In this document: one piece after another, positions 24,781-33,702 of the stretch
Layout: the number at the start of each line of letters is the position of its first letter
How positions within the stretch are numbered: the first letter of the stretch is position 1
From: Edaphobacter aggregans DSM 19364
Lineage (GTDB): Bacteria; Acidobacteriota; Terriglobia; Terriglobales; Acidobacteriaceae
Assembly (NCBI RefSeq): GCF_000745965.1
Contig: NZ_JQKI01000053.1
Span: forward strand, 1 to 43,068
DNA length: 43,068 nt
Direction of reading: 5' to 3'
Made by a program: the position numbers and the translations under genes
The notes under the pieces: model-generated
What the model saw: the letters and a program-made list of their open reading frames with translations, nothing else
What the model was told of the DNA's origin: nothing
Databases searched by the model: none

Positions 24781-25197
24781 CTACTTCAGTTCAAATTCTG
24801 CGAAAAAGTAACCGATCTCGAACGCCGCCGTATCCTCAGCGTCCGAGCCGTGGATGGCGTTCTCGCCGATCGAAGCCGCGAACTTCTTGCGGATCGTTCC
24901 CTCCTCCGCCTGGGCCGGGTTGGTCGCGCCCATCAGCTTGCGCAGCTCGGCGATCGCGTTCTGCTTCTCGAGAACCATCGGGAAGATCGGCCCGCTCGAC
25001 ATGAACTCCGTCAGTTCGCCGAAGAACGGACGCTCCTTGTGGACGTAGTAGAAGCCCTCAGCCTGCGCCTTCGAGATGGAAACCTTCTTGATCGAAACGA
25101 TCTTGAATCCGGCCTTCTCAATCTCGGCCAGGATGGCGCCGGAGTGTCCCTTTTTGACTGCGTCCGGCTTGATGATGCTGAATGTGCGCTGTGACAA
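24781..25197 (-). CDS. ndk: Nucleoside diphosphate kinase
   Basis: 138 residues, normal. The active site NAIHGSD with phosphohistidine His116 is intact, as are the start SQRTFSIIKPDAVKK and the nucleotide-binding GPIFPMVLEKQNAI region. The enzyme transfers the gamma phosphate from ATP to other nucleoside diphosphates through a phosphohistidine and balances NTP pools in the cytoplasm. AAGGAGAG lies just upstream of the start on the minus strand. It is transcribed in the same direction as sucCD but separated from it by a small plus-strand ORF, and ends in its own terminator. Confidence 0.97.
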   Translation of the reverse strand: MSQRTFSIIKPDAVKKGHSGAILAEIEKAGFKIVSIKKVSISKAQAEGFYYVHKERPFFGELTEFMSSGPIFPMVLEKQNAIAELRKLMGATNPAQAEEGTIRKKFAASIGENAIHGSDAEDTAAFEIGYFFAEFELK

Positions 25198-25256
25198 CGT
25201 AGCTCTCCTTGCTGTTTTCTGATGATTTCAGTGTAAAGCAAGCACCCGAATGGGTC

Positions 25257-25454
25257 ATGGCGCACTCACGCGGGCAGACGCATCCTACCTCCATGCGGAA
25301 CTTCGCATGGATATGGTTCGCCGGTTTTGCAGCGTGGGTCGTAGATGGCCTCATCAGCCTCCGGCTCCACTCCATGCAGCACGCCCAGCTCGCCTTCCTG
25401 GTGGCGATGGTCTTCCTCGCCGCCGGCTTCTTCTACCGGCGGCAGCAACGATAG
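25257..25454 (+). CDS. Small two-helix membrane protein, unknown function
   Basis: 65 residues from ATG 25257. A second possible start is the ATG at 25293. Two hydrophobic segments are visible, FAWIWFAGFAAWVVDGLISL and LAFLVAMVFLAAGFFY, ending in the basic tail RRQQR. It is convergent with sucD, two bases from its stop, and divergent from ndk. No family is recognised. The regular membrane-protein pattern supports it, but the ribosome-binding site is poor, so it could still be a fortuitous frame. Confidence 0.5.
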   Translation: MAHSRGQTHPTSMRNFAWIWFAGFAAWVVDGLISLRLHSMQHAQLAFLVAMVFLAAGFFYRRQQR

Positions 25455-25456
25455 CC

Positions 25457-26332
25457 TTACGCCTTTCCCAGCACCCGAGCCATGGCCTCGCCGATCTCAG
25501 CCGGCGACTTCACCACCGTGATGCCCGCCGCCTCCATCGCCTTCATCTTCTCCGCGGCCGTTCCTTCGCCGCCCGAGATGATCGCGCCCGCGTGGCCCAT
25601 GCGCCGTCCCGGAGGAGCCGTCTGACCGGCGATAAACCCGACCACAGGCTTCTTTACGTTCTCCTTGATGTACTTCGCCGCCGCCTCTTCCGCCGTGCCG
25701 CCGATCTCCCCGATCATGATGATCGCCTCGGTCTCCGGATCCTCATTCAGCAGCTTCAGCGCATCGATGTGCGTGGTCCCGATGATCGGGTCGCCGCCGA
25801 TGCCGATCGCCGTCGACTGTCCGATCCCGCGCGTCGTCAGCTGGTACACCGCCTCGTAGGTCAGCGTGCCCGACTTCGACACGATGCCGACCGAGCCTTC
25901 CTTGTGAATTCGGCCCGGCATAATGCCGATCTTCGCCTTGCCCGGCGAGATCACGCCCGGGCAGTTCGGCCCGATCAGCCGCGACTTCGACCCCTTCACA
26001 ACCTCCCAAGCCTTGACCATGTCCAGCACCGGAATGCCCTCGGTGATGCAGATCACCAGCGGCAACTCGGCCGAGACCGCCTCAAGAATTCCATCCGCAG
26101 CGAACGGCGGTGGCACAAAGATCACCGTCGCATTCGCGCCCGTCTCCTTCACTGCCTCCTCGACGGTGTTGAAGACCGGCCAGCCCTCATGCGTCGTCCC
26201 GCCCTTGCCCGGCGTCACGCCGCCCACAACCTTCGTGCCGTACTCGGCGCACGCCTTCGCGTGGAAGGTACCCTCACGCCCGGTGATTCCCTGCACGATC
26301 AGCCGCGTATTCTTATCAACCAGAACTGCCAT
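25457..26332 (-). CDS. sucD: Succinyl-CoA synthetase alpha subunit
   Basis: 291 residues, normal. The CoA-binding Rossmann domain (VQGITGREGTFHAK, near residues 13-26) leads to GPNCPGVISPGK and the catalytic GRRMGHAGAII with phosphohistidine His247. The enzyme couples succinyl-CoA cleavage to ATP or GTP formation in the TCA cycle. The start overlaps the sucC stop by one base (TAATG at 26330-26334), so the two are translationally coupled. It may also supply succinyl-CoA used by the ScoAB transferase elsewhere in the window. Confidence 0.97.
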   Translation of the reverse strand: MAVLVDKNTRLIVQGITGREGTFHAKACAEYGTKVVGGVTPGKGGTTHEGWPVFNTVEEAVKETGANATVIFVPPPFAADGILEAVSAELPLVICITEGIPVLDMVKAWEVVKGSKSRLIGPNCPGVISPGKAKIGIMPGRIHKEGSVGIVSKSGTLTYEAVYQLTTRGIGQSTAIGIGGDPIIGTTHIDALKLLNEDPETEAIIMIGEIGGTAEEAAAKYIKENVKKPVVGFIAGQTAPPGRRMGHAGAIISGGEGTAAEKMKAMEAAGITVVKSPAEIGEAMARVLGKA

Positions 26333-27510
26333 TACTTACCACCTTTCGCCGCGGCTACCGCCAAATCAGCAGCTTCCTTCATCGTTGCACCGACACTGAA
26401 CTTCAGCCCCGACTCCTGCAGAATCTTCCTGCCCTCTTCGACGTTCGTGCCCTCAAGCCGCAGCACGATCGGAAGCTGCACATTCAGCTTCTTCGCCGCC
26501 GCGACCACCGCCGTCGCCAGCACATCCACGCGCAGAATGCCGCCGAAGATGTTGATGAAGATCGCCTTCACATTCTTGTCGCTCAGCAGAATCCCAAACG
26601 CGTTCTCGATCTGCTCTTGGTTGGCGCCGCCGCCTACGTCGAGAAAGTTCGCCGCCTTGCCGCCGGCGTACTCGATGATGTCCATCGTGGCCATCGCCAG
26701 GCCGGCGCCGTTCACCATGCAGGCGATGTTGCCGTCGAGCTTGATGTAGTTCAGCGCAAACTTGCTCGCCTCGACCTCCAGCGGATCTTCCTCGCTCAGG
26801 TCGCGCAGTTCCTTCAGATCCTTGTGCCGGAACATCGCGTTGTCGTCGAAGTTGATCTTGCAGTCCAGCGCCAGCAGCTTGTCGTCCTTCGTCGTGATGA
26901 AGGGGTTGATCTCCATCAGCGTCGAGTCCGTCTCGACAAACGCCTTGTACAGCCCGAGCATGAACTTCACAGCGTCGTTAGTCTGCGTGGGCTTCAGCCC
27001 CAGCTTGAACGCCAGCTTCCTCGCCTGGTACGGCTGCAGCCCAACCGCCGGGTCGATGTACTCCTTGTAGATCTTCTCCGGAGTCGCGTGCGCGACCTCC
27101 TCGATCTCCATGCCGCCCGCCTGCGACGCCATGAACACCAGCCGTGCAGCCGCGCGATCGAGCACGATGCCGAGATAGAGCTCGCGGTCGATCGCCGAGC
27201 CTTCTTCGATCAGCAGGCGCTGAACCTTCTGCCCCTGTGGCCCCGTCTGGTGCGTCACCAACTGCATCCCGAGGATCGTCTTCGCCGCCTTCGATGCGTC
27301 CTCCAGCGTCTTCACCACCTTGACGCCGCCACCCTTGCCACGGCCACCGGCATGAATCTGCGCCTTGACCACCACCACCGCGTTGCCCTTATCGAAATGG
27401 TCCTTGGCGGCCCTGTCTGCCTCTTCCAGCGTCTGAACCATCTCGCCGCCTGGAACCGGCACACCATACTTGCGCAGAATCTCTTTTGCCTGATACTCGT
27501 GAATTTTCAT
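26332..27510 (-). CDS. sucC: Succinyl-CoA synthetase beta subunit
   Basis: 392 residues, normal. It begins MKIHEYQAKEILRKYGVPVP. The ATP-grasp domain contains VVKAQIHAGGRGKGGGVK and the metal-binding region LMEINPFITTKDDKLLALDCK. The C-terminal CoA-ligase domain includes NGAGLAMATMDII, FLDVGGGANQEQI and INIFGGILRVD, the last two forming the phosphohistidine-facing site. It is the first gene of sucCD, with a divergent gap of 180 bases before trpD that should hold both promoters. Confidence 0.97.
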   Translation of the reverse strand: MKIHEYQAKEILRKYGVPVPGGEMVQTLEEADRAAKDHFDKGNAVVVVKAQIHAGGRGKGGGVKVVKTLEDASKAAKTILGMQLVTHQTGPQGQKVQRLLIEEGSAIDRELYLGIVLDRAAARLVFMASQAGGMEIEEVAHATPEKIYKEYIDPAVGLQPYQARKLAFKLGLKPTQTNDAVKFMLGLYKAFVETDSTLMEINPFITTKDDKLLALDCKINFDDNAMFRHKDLKELRDLSEEDPLEVEASKFALNYIKLDGNIACMVNGAGLAMATMDIIEYAGGKAANFLDVGGGANQEQIENAFGILLSDKNVKAIFINIFGGILRVDVLATAVVAAAKKLNVQLPIVLRLEGTNVEEGRKILQESGLKFSVGATMKEAADLAVAAAKGGK

Positions 27511-27690
27511 TAGTTACCTTTGAAATACCACCGCGAAAGAAGTGTAGCGGACGCTCGTAACCGCCCGCAATGCAAACTCGAACAACAGTGCGGTTATCGT
27601 CACTTCCTATTAAAATCAGATAAGAGCGCGCAATACCGTTGTGGCCGCGGCGGCCCATCCGCCGGTCGGGTCCTGCTACCCTTAACGTTG

Positions 27691-28728
27691 ATGTCTCTCC
27701 ATCTCAGACACCTCATCGAAGGCCGTGCCACGCTGACCCGCGAACAGGCTCACGAGCTGATGCAGCGGATCCTCGCCGGCGCGCTGAGCGATGTTGAGAT
27801 CGCCGCCCTGCTCGGCGCGCTTGCCGCCCGCGGCGAGACCCCCGCCGAGGTTGCTGGCTTCGTCGACGCCATGCGCTCCGCCGTCACCTCCATCCCGCTC
27901 TCCGCCAACGAGCGCGAGACCCTCGTCGACACCTGCGGCACCGGAGGCGACGAAAGTCGCACCTTCAACATCTCCACCGCTTCAGCCCTCATCGCCGCGG
28001 CCGCTGGAGCCTCCGTCGCCAAGCACGGCAACCGCGCCATCACCTCGCAGTGCGGCTCAGCCGACGTGCTCGAGGCCCTCGGCATCCCCGTCGATCTCTC
28101 ACCCGAGCAGGCTTCCGATGCGCTCCGCCGCCACCGCTTCGCCTTCCTTCACGCGCCGTCGCTCCATCCCGCCATGAAGGCCGTCATGCCCGTCCGCAAG
28201 GCGCTCGGCGTGCGCACCGTCTTCAACCTTCTCGGCCCGCTCACGAATCCCGCCGGAGCCTCAGCACAGGTGATGGGCGTCTACGCGCCGAACGCCGTCC
28301 CTCTCGTCGCCGAGACGATGGCTCTGCTGGGCACGCGTCACGCCTTCGTCGTCCACGGGACAACAGATCCCGGTGCGGACGGCACCACCCGCGGCCTCGA
28401 CGAGATCTCCATCTCCGGGCCCACACAGCTCGCCGAGGTCCACAACGGCGTCGTCACGCTTTCAACCATCACCCCCGAAGACGCCGGCCTGACGCGTGCC
28501 CCCATGGAGTCGCTACTCGGCGGCGACGCCCAGGCCAACGCCGCCATCCTCACCGAGATCTTCTCCGGCGAACCCGGCCCCCGGCGCGACGTCGTCCTGC
28601 TCAACGCCGCGGCCGTCCTCGTCGCCGCCGACCTTGCCCCCACCATCCCTGTAGGCGTCGGCCTGGCGGCCCGCACCATCGATACCGGAGCGGTTACAAA
28701 CCTTCTCGATCGCCTGCGTAGGCGGTGA
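27691..28728 (+). CDS. trpD: Anthranilate phosphoribosyltransferase
   Basis: 345 residues from ATG 27691, where the family homology begins; upstream in-frame codons look like untranslated sequence. The phosphoribosyl-diphosphate loop CGTGGDES begins at residue 82. NISTASALIAAAAG, KHGNRAITSQCGSADVLEALG, RKALGVRTVFNLLGPLTNPA and GTRGLDEIS-like segments are all intact. The enzyme joins anthranilate to PRPP in the second step of tryptophan synthesis. No other trp genes lie beside it, so the pathway is scattered in this genome. It is transcribed toward the ybjQ-like gene, 65 bases downstream. Confidence 0.96.
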   Translation: MSLHLRHLIEGRATLTREQAHELMQRILAGALSDVEIAALLGALAARGETPAEVAGFVDAMRSAVTSIPLSANERETLVDTCGTGGDESRTFNISTASALIAAAAGASVAKHGNRAITSQCGSADVLEALGIPVDLSPEQASDALRRHRFAFLHAPSLHPAMKAVMPVRKALGVRTVFNLLGPLTNPAGASAQVMGVYAPNAVPLVAETMALLGTRHAFVVHGTTDPGADGTTRGLDEISISGPTQLAEVHNGVVTLSTITPEDAGLTRAPMESLLGGDAQANAAILTEIFSGEPGPRRDVVLLNAAAVLVAADLAPTIPVGVGLAARTIDTGAVTNLLDRLRRR

Positions 28729-28793
28729 TCGCTTTCGCGCAAATCGCACACCGGCGAGTACAATTTCACCTACGCAAGACAGGGAGCCTCCCT

Positions 28794-29153
28794 ATGTCCT
28801 CATACCCGCCTGCGCCGGCCGTCTTTGACGCCACCATGGTCACCACGGCCCTTGAGCTGCCCGGTTACCGCATCGTTCGCAATCTCGGCGTCGTTCGTGG
28901 AATCATCGTCCGCTCGCGCTCCATCTTCGGAACCATCGGAGCCGGCCTGCAGACCATCGTCGGAGGCAACATCACCATCTACTCGCAGCTCTGCGAAAAG
29001 ACCCGTCAGGACGCCTTCGCCATGATGATGCAGCACGCCGCCGAGCACGGCGCAAACGCCATCATCGCCGCCCGCTACGACGCCAACGAGCTCATGCAGG
29101 GCGTCACTGAGGTCCTCGCTTACGGAACCGCCGTCGTCGTCGAACGCATCTAA
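28794..29153 (+). CDS. YbjQ/DUF74 family protein
   Basis: 119 residues from ATG 28794, with AGGGAG seven bases upstream. VTTALELPGYRIVRNLGVVRGIIVRSRSI, a centre with LQTIVGGNITIYSQL and the end HGANAIIAARYDANE..EVLAYGTAVVVE follow the DUF74 pattern: a small pentameric beta-rich fold annotated as a putative heavy-metal-binding domain. The molecular role is not established. The protein is cytoplasmic, without signal or membrane segments. The gene may be cotranscribed with trpD. Confidence 0.88.
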   Translation: MSSYPPAPAVFDATMVTTALELPGYRIVRNLGVVRGIIVRSRSIFGTIGAGLQTIVGGNITIYSQLCEKTRQDAFAMMMQHAAEHGANAIIAARYDANELMQGVTEVLAYGTAVVVERI

Positions 29154-29305
29154 TGCCGTCGAGCGGCCTGTAATACGTAACCAATACAGGTCCCTAACGA
29201 TCACAGCCCGGTCGGGATTGGGACCCTCGATATCCACCGCTCCCCCCTCTCTCGCGCCATGTACGATAGCCAATAACCACAAGCGCAGCGAGGCTTCACC
29301 GCACC

Positions 29306-29935
29306 ATGACCAACCCCGCCCCAGGCCGCATTGAGATCGGCCGTCTCGAAGTCATTACCGGCCCCATGTTCTCCGGCAAATCCGAGGAGCTCATCCGCCG
29401 CCTCAAGCGAGCCCGAATCGCGCGCCAGCGAGTCGCCTGCTTCAAGCCCGACATCGACCTCCGCTACCACCGCACCTCCATCGCCAGCCACTCCTCGCAG
29501 ACGCACGACGCCTCCACCATCGCCCCCACCAGCGATCGCCTCCGCGACGAGCTCTTCGCCACCGGCAAAATCCACGAGTCCGACGTCATCGGCATCGACG
29601 AGGTCCAGTTCTTCGACGCCGACATCATCCCCCTCGCCCTCGAGCTCGTCCACCTCGGCAAGCGCGTCGTCCTCGCCGGCCTCGACACCACCTTCGCCAA
29701 CGAGCCCTTCGGCCCCGTCCCCAACCTCATGGCCCTCGCCGACGAGGTCACCAAGCTCTCCGCCGTCTGCATGACCTGCGGCGCCCCCGCCATCCACACC
29801 CAGCGCCTCGGCCAGAGCCAGGAGCTCGTCGTCGTAGGAGCCGCCGGCCTCTACGAAGCCCGCTGCCGCGCCCACTTCCAGCCCTACGTCGACGAACACC
29901 ACTCCGAACAACTCGAACTGCCCGCCGTCGGCTGA
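29306..29935 (+). CDS. tdk: Thymidine kinase
   Basis: 209 residues. The P loop GPMFSGKS is at 19-26. The metal-binding DEVQFFD and the lasso-domain zinc cysteines (CMTCGAPA and, further on, a single Cys in YEARCRAH) are visible. LAGLDTTFANEPFGPVPNLMALAD is the type II thymidine kinase signature. The enzyme salvages thymidine by ATP-dependent phosphorylation. The usual fourth zinc ligand appears to be provided by the His of CRAH, as in some members. The gene stands alone with a 152-base upstream gap. Confidence 0.95.
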   Translation: MTNPAPGRIEIGRLEVITGPMFSGKSEELIRRLKRARIARQRVACFKPDIDLRYHRTSIASHSSQTHDASTIAPTSDRLRDELFATGKIHESDVIGIDEVQFFDADIIPLALELVHLGKRVVLAGLDTTFANEPFGPVPNLMALADEVTKLSAVCMTCGAPAIHTQRLGQSQELVVVGAAGLYEARCRAHFQPYVDEHHSEQLELPAVG

Positions 29936-30016
29936 TCGCTCCCCTCCTGCGCTATCCTTTTCTCTGCACTTCTGTTCCGGCACTAAAAATCAGTGAGTCT
30001 TCAGGAGAAGTCCCCG

Positions 30017-30547
30017 ATGCGCCTTACCGCCGCTACCCTCGCCGTCACCCTCCTAGCCATCCCAGCTCTCGCCAAAGCCCCCAAGAACACCCTCACCGTT
30101 CCCCTCAAGACCTCCGACGGCAAGGACGCCGGAACCGCCACCTTCACCCCCGGCAAGAACAACCAGCTCACCATCAAGGTCGACCTCAAGAACCTCCCCA
30201 TGGGCGAGCACGCCGTCCACATCCACGAGAAGCCTCTCTGCGAAGCCCCTGACTTCAAGTCCGCCGGCGGCCACTTCAATCCCACCACCAAGCAACACGG
30301 CATCCAGAACCCCATGGGCCACCATGCCGGCGACCTGCCCAAGAACGTCACCATCAGCGGCGGCGGAACCGGCTCGGCCACCTTCAAGGTCGACTACCTC
30401 TCGCTCGACCCCGCGGCCTCCGACTCCCTGTTTGCCAACGGTGGAACCTCCATCATGGTCCACGAGAAGGCCGACGACATGAAGACCGACCCCACCGGCA
30501 ACGCCGGCAACCGCATCGCCTGCGGCGTAATCACGGCTCCCAAATAG
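30017..30547 (+). CDS. sodC: Exported Cu/Zn superoxide dismutase
   Basis: 176 residues from ATG 30017 with AGGAGAAG eight bases upstream. The signal peptide MRLTAATLAVTLLAIPALAKA directs it to the periplasm. Copper and zinc ligands are visible in GEHAVHIHEK, AGGHFNP and HHAGDLP. The late histidine is in SIMVHEKADD, and the arginine and disulfide cysteine in GNRIACGVI. The enzyme converts superoxide to oxygen and hydrogen peroxide. The product could feed peroxide-using enzymes outside the cytoplasm, including a haloperoxidase such as that at 2449, though the two genes are far apart. Confidence 0.95.
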   Translation: MRLTAATLAVTLLAIPALAKAPKNTLTVPLKTSDGKDAGTATFTPGKNNQLTIKVDLKNLPMGEHAVHIHEKPLCEAPDFKSAGGHFNPTTKQHGIQNPMGHHAGDLPKNVTISGGGTGSATFKVDYLSLDPAASDSLFANGGTSIMVHEKADDMKTDPTGNAGNRIACGVITAPK

Positions 30548-30602
30548 CCGAGTCTCAACCTCTTGTCCCGATTCCGTTACGGCTCCGTGAACAACTCCTG
30601 CC

Positions 30603-30635
30603 GCCCATGCGTATAGCAAACGCATGGGCGTTCTT
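30603..30635 (+). terminator. Stem-loop downstream of sodC, probable terminator
   Basis: GCCCATGCGT (30603-30612) and ACGCATGGGC (30620-30629) form a perfect 10-bp stem with a 7-base loop 56 bases after sodC, followed by GTTCTTC. The T run is short, so termination may be partial. Confidence 0.5.
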
Positions 30636-30800
30636 CACATGGCGATACCGCTACCGGCCAAATCACTCACCGGCCGAACCACCCGCAGGCCATCCGTTCG
30701 CTCGCAAGCCGCTCGTTCCACTCCGGATAACCCCCTTGGCCACACCCCTGTCACAATCGCCCCGCGCGGTACACTCGTACCATCTAAAACATTTGAGGCC

Positions 30801-31421
30801 ATGTTGGAGCGAACGCCGGAACAGGAAGCCGCGCAGGAAGCTTTAGCCAGGCTGGTCCGCCAGTGCCTCGCCGGCGACGCCCACGCCTGGCAGCAGCTCG
30901 TCGTCTCCCAGCACCGGCGCATCTACGCCATCTGCTACCGCTTCACCGGCTCCGCCACTGACGCCGAGGACCTCACCCAGGACGTCTTCCTCAAGCTCTA
31001 CAAGAATCTCTCCAGCTTCGATCTCAAGAAGGGAAGCTTCCAGACCTGGATCACCACGCTGGCCCGCAATCTCCTCGTCGACCACTTCCGCCGCACCCGG
31101 CTCGACCGCGCCTCCGACTCCCTCGACGCCACCTTCGACGGCGAAGAAGACGGCCCCACCATGGCCGACCGCCTCGCTGACCCGCGTCCCTCGCAGGAGC
31201 ACCACGTCTCCTCCCTCGAGCAGAAGACCCGCATCCAGGCCGCCCTCAAGCAGCTCTCCCCCGAGCTTCGCGAGGCTGTTATCCTTCGCGACCTCGAGGA
31301 CATGGACTACAAAGAAATTGCACAGGTTTTACGCATCCCCGAAGGAACCGTGAAGAGCCGCATCAGCCGCGGTCGCGGGGAACTCGCAAGACTGTTACAA
31401 CGTATAGAAAAGCAGGCCTAG
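30801..31421 (+). CDS. ECF-type RNA polymerase sigma factor
   Basis: 206 residues from ATG 30801; an earlier in-frame ATG at 30624 would add a chain without sigma homology. Sigma region 2 (IYAICYRFTGSATDAEDLTQ, DVFLKLYKNL, then FQTWITTLARNLLVDHFRR) binds the core enzyme and the -10 element. Region 4 (LSPELREAVILRDLEDMDY, KEIAQVLRIPEGTVKSRISR) binds the -35 element. A charged linker separates them. The gene is followed by a zinc-finger anti-sigma factor and two envelope proteins in a compact operon, the usual arrangement of a regulated ECF sigma factor that also drives its own operon. Its target promoters cannot be read here. Confidence 0.93.
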   Translation: MLERTPEQEAAQEALARLVRQCLAGDAHAWQQLVVSQHRRIYAICYRFTGSATDAEDLTQDVFLKLYKNLSSFDLKKGSFQTWITTLARNLLVDHFRRTRLDRASDSLDATFDGEEDGPTMADRLADPRPSQEHHVSSLEQKTRIQAALKQLSPELREAVILRDLEDMDYKEIAQVLRIPEGTVKSRISRGRGELARLLQRIEKQA

Positions 31422-31472
31422 ATTAGCGGTAACGAGGTCTGAGCAGAACGATAGAAAGAGAGGTGGTTTCAG

Positions 31473-32459
31473 GTGGCAGACATCAATCAATTCGGTACCG
31501 CGCAGCCCTCCCGGTCTCCTGACCCGGCACACTGCGCCCAGTGCGAGGCCATGCTGGCCGACATCTTCGACAAGACCCTCTCGCCCGAGCAGCAGGCCGT
31601 CTTCGACCGTCACCTGGCCACCTGCCCCGACTGCTCCCGCATGTTCATCGACGCCCAGCGCGGCGCCGCCTGGCTCGAGATGCTGCACGACTCCCGGCCC
31701 GAGCCCTCGGGCGATCTGCTGGCGCGTATCCTCTCCACCACCGGCCCAGTCGCCGATCTGCCCACCGTCTCCGCGACCCAGGCCAATACGCTCCTCGGAC
31801 GCCCGATGCTCGTCGGCGCTCCCGTCCCCATCGCAGCCTACACCGCCAAGGTCCTCCCCTTCCGCCAACGCATCGCCTCCGCCTTCCGGCTCGAGGGCCT
31901 GCGCCACACCTTCATGCAGCCGCGTCTCGCCATGACCGCCGCCATGGCCTTCTTCTCCATCGCGCTCACCCTCAATCTCACCGGCATCCGCATCACCCAG
32001 CTCAAGCCGAGCGACTTCTCGCCCTCCAGCCTCAAACGAACCTTCTACGACACCAACGCCCGCGTCGTCCGCTCCATCGACAACCTGCGCGTCGTCTACG
32101 AACTCGAGTCGCGCGTTCGTGATCTGCAGCGCGACTCTGACTCCAGCAACACCCCGGCCCCTGAAAGCGCTCCCGCTCCCCAGAATCCCACTCCCCAGAC
32201 TCCCGCTCCCCAGAACAGTCCCTCTGGCGATCAGCAGCCAAACGACCAGAAGACCCCCGAGCAGCAGAAGCAGAAGCAGTCCAGCCCGCGTCCTCGCTCC
32301 GGTTCCAGCCACCGTGACGACCCGCGGCATTCGCTTCTCTACACTGCCTCGCTTACCCAGCCCGGCTCTTCCCCCGAGACCGGCCTTGAGCCACGGAAAC
32401 CCTTTGCGATCTTTACTCCCAACACCTTCAACCACGTACGTCAAGGGGGACAGGCATGA
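31473..32459 (+). CDS. Zinc-finger transmembrane anti-sigma factor
   Basis: 328 residues from GTG 31473, with AGAGAGGTGG upstream. The N-terminal zf-HC2 domain has Cys21, Cys24, His47, Cys51 and Cys54 in an HCAQC and HLATCPDC arrangement, which would bind zinc and hold the sigma factor. One membrane helix lies around 150-172 (AMTAAMAFFSIALTLNLTGI). A segment with coiled-coil character (NLRVVYELESRVRDLQRDSD) and a Pro/Gln-rich, repeat-like stretch (about 225-275, units resembling PAPQNP) follow on the periplasmic side. Release of the sigma factor by proteolysis or conformational change is the family model. Its last four bases overlap the next start. Confidence 0.88.
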   Translation: MADINQFGTAQPSRSPDPAHCAQCEAMLADIFDKTLSPEQQAVFDRHLATCPDCSRMFIDAQRGAAWLEMLHDSRPEPSGDLLARILSTTGPVADLPTVSATQANTLLGRPMLVGAPVPIAAYTAKVLPFRQRIASAFRLEGLRHTFMQPRLAMTAAMAFFSIALTLNLTGIRITQLKPSDFSPSSLKRTFYDTNARVVRSIDNLRVVYELESRVRDLQRDSDSSNTPAPESAPAPQNPTPQTPAPQNSPSGDQQPNDQKTPEQQKQKQSSPRPRSGSSHRDDPRHSLLYTASLTQPGSSPETGLEPRKPFAIFTPNTFNHVRQGGQA

Positions 32460-33694
32460 ACTGCGCCAACCATCCAGAGCGAGAACGCGTCGCCTTCTGC
32501 CAGAACTGCGGCAAGGCGCTCTGCCAGGAGTGCGCCCGCACCGTCGGAACCGCTGTCTTCTGCGAGCCCTGCCTCGCAGCCCGCATCGCCGGCTCCCCCG
32601 GCACCGGCCCCGCCGCCGGAGGACCCTACGCCCCTCCGCCGCCTCCCGGCATCCCCATTCCTCCGGTCCCGTCCGGCGAGCCCAACCCCGGCCTCGCCTT
32701 CCTGCTCGGCTTCATTCCCGGCGTCGGTGCCATGTACAACGGCCAGTTCGCCAAGGGAATCGTTCACCTCATCGTCTTCGCCATCCTCGTCAGCCTCGCT
32801 CACGACAACGGGATCTTTGGCCTATTCGTCTTCGGCTGGATCTGCTATCAGGTCTTTGAGGCCTACCAGACCGCCCGCGCCCGCCGCGACGGAACCCCGC
32901 TCCCCAATCCCTTCGGCCTCAACGATCTCGGCGAGCGTCTCGGCTTCGGCAAGTCCTGGCCGGCAGCCACTACCCCCACTACAGCAGCCCCTCCCGCCCC
33001 GGAGACCGTTCCTCCAGCCGCCCCCTACACCTCGGCAGCGCCCTTCACTCCGCCGACCGCAGCCTATCAGCCGCCTCCCGCAAGCACGACCTGGGAGAGC
33101 TACGCTCCTCCAACCGCCTCCCGCGCCGCCTGGGATTACCAGACCGCCACAAACCCATACCTCAACACCCCTCCGGCGTTCGACCCCAACCTTCCCGAGC
33201 CGCGCAACCGCTTTCCAGCAGGAGCCATCTGGCTCATCGCCCTCGGCGCCATCTTCCTGATCGGGAACACAGGTCTCTTTCACCTCTTCCCCATGCGCCA
33301 GATCATTCCCATCTTCCTGATCGGGCTCGGCCTCTGGCTCTTCTACTACAAGATGACCGCCACCGGAGCCACGCTCGCCGACGACGGAACCCCGCTCTAC
33401 CGCATGCGTCTCTTCAGCGCCCTGCGCGGCTCCATCTGGGTCATCCTCGTCGGAGTCCTGTTCCTGCTCTCGAACTTCAACATCCTCGGCTGGGGAAAGA
33501 GCTGGCCCCTGTTCATCATCGTCGCCGGTCTCATGACCTTCTTTGAGCGCACCGCCTACCAGTCGGTGGCCGTGCCTCCCGCCTATCCGGTTCCGCCCGT
33601 CGCGCCGGTCACTCCTCCAGCCTCAGCAACCACCATCATCCCCCCGGCCCCGCACGACGACTCGTCCACCCAGAGCAATCAGGAAGGGCGCTAA
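32456..33694 (+). CDS. B-box zinc finger, LiaF-like membrane protein
   Basis: 412 residues; ATGA overlap with the anti-sigma gene. The N-terminal B-box-type finger uses Cys3, His6, Cys15, Cys18, Cys23, Cys26, Cys36 and Cys39. A proline-rich stretch is followed by a TM2-like pair of helices (LAFLLGFIPGVGAMYNGQFAK, GIVHLIVFAILVSLA). A long Pro/Ala/Thr linker (about 180-250) leads to four hydrophobic segments, WLIALGAIFLIGNTGLF, IIPIFLIGLGLWLFYY, GSIWVILVGVLFLLSNF and WPLFIIVAGLMTFF, resembling DUF5668/LiaI-LiaF membrane modules. Such proteins sense or relay cell-envelope stress in other bacteria. The combination of finger and LiaF-like region suggests a membrane platform for the sigma/anti-sigma pair. 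Confidence 0.8.
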   Translation: MNCANHPERERVAFCQNCGKALCQECARTVGTAVFCEPCLAARIAGSPGTGPAAGGPYAPPPPPGIPIPPVPSGEPNPGLAFLLGFIPGVGAMYNGQFAKGIVHLIVFAILVSLAHDNGIFGLFVFGWICYQVFEAYQTARARRDGTPLPNPFGLNDLGERLGFGKSWPAATTPTTAAPPAPETVPPAAPYTSAAPFTPPTAAYQPPPASTTWESYAPPTASRAAWDYQTATNPYLNTPPAFDPNLPEPRNRFPAGAIWLIALGAIFLIGNTGLFHLFPMRQIIPIFLIGLGLWLFYYKMTATGATLADDGTPLYRMRLFSALRGSIWVILVGVLFLLSNFNILGWGKSWPLFIIVAGLMTFFERTAYQSVAVPPAYPVPPVAPVTPPASATTIIPPAPHDDSSTQSNQEGR

Positions 33695-33702
33695 GAACGA
33701 CC

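Noticed and set aside
29201..29983. Long minus-strand frame opposite thymidine kinase
   Set aside because: Gly/Asp/Glu/Val-rich mirror of a high-GC gene on the other strand; the plus-strand product has all catalytic motifs.
32120..32270. Short tandem-like DNA repeats in the anti-sigma gene, considered as CRISPR or regulatory repeats
   Set aside because: They encode a Pro/Gln-rich protein linker, units are short and imperfect, and there are no spacers.
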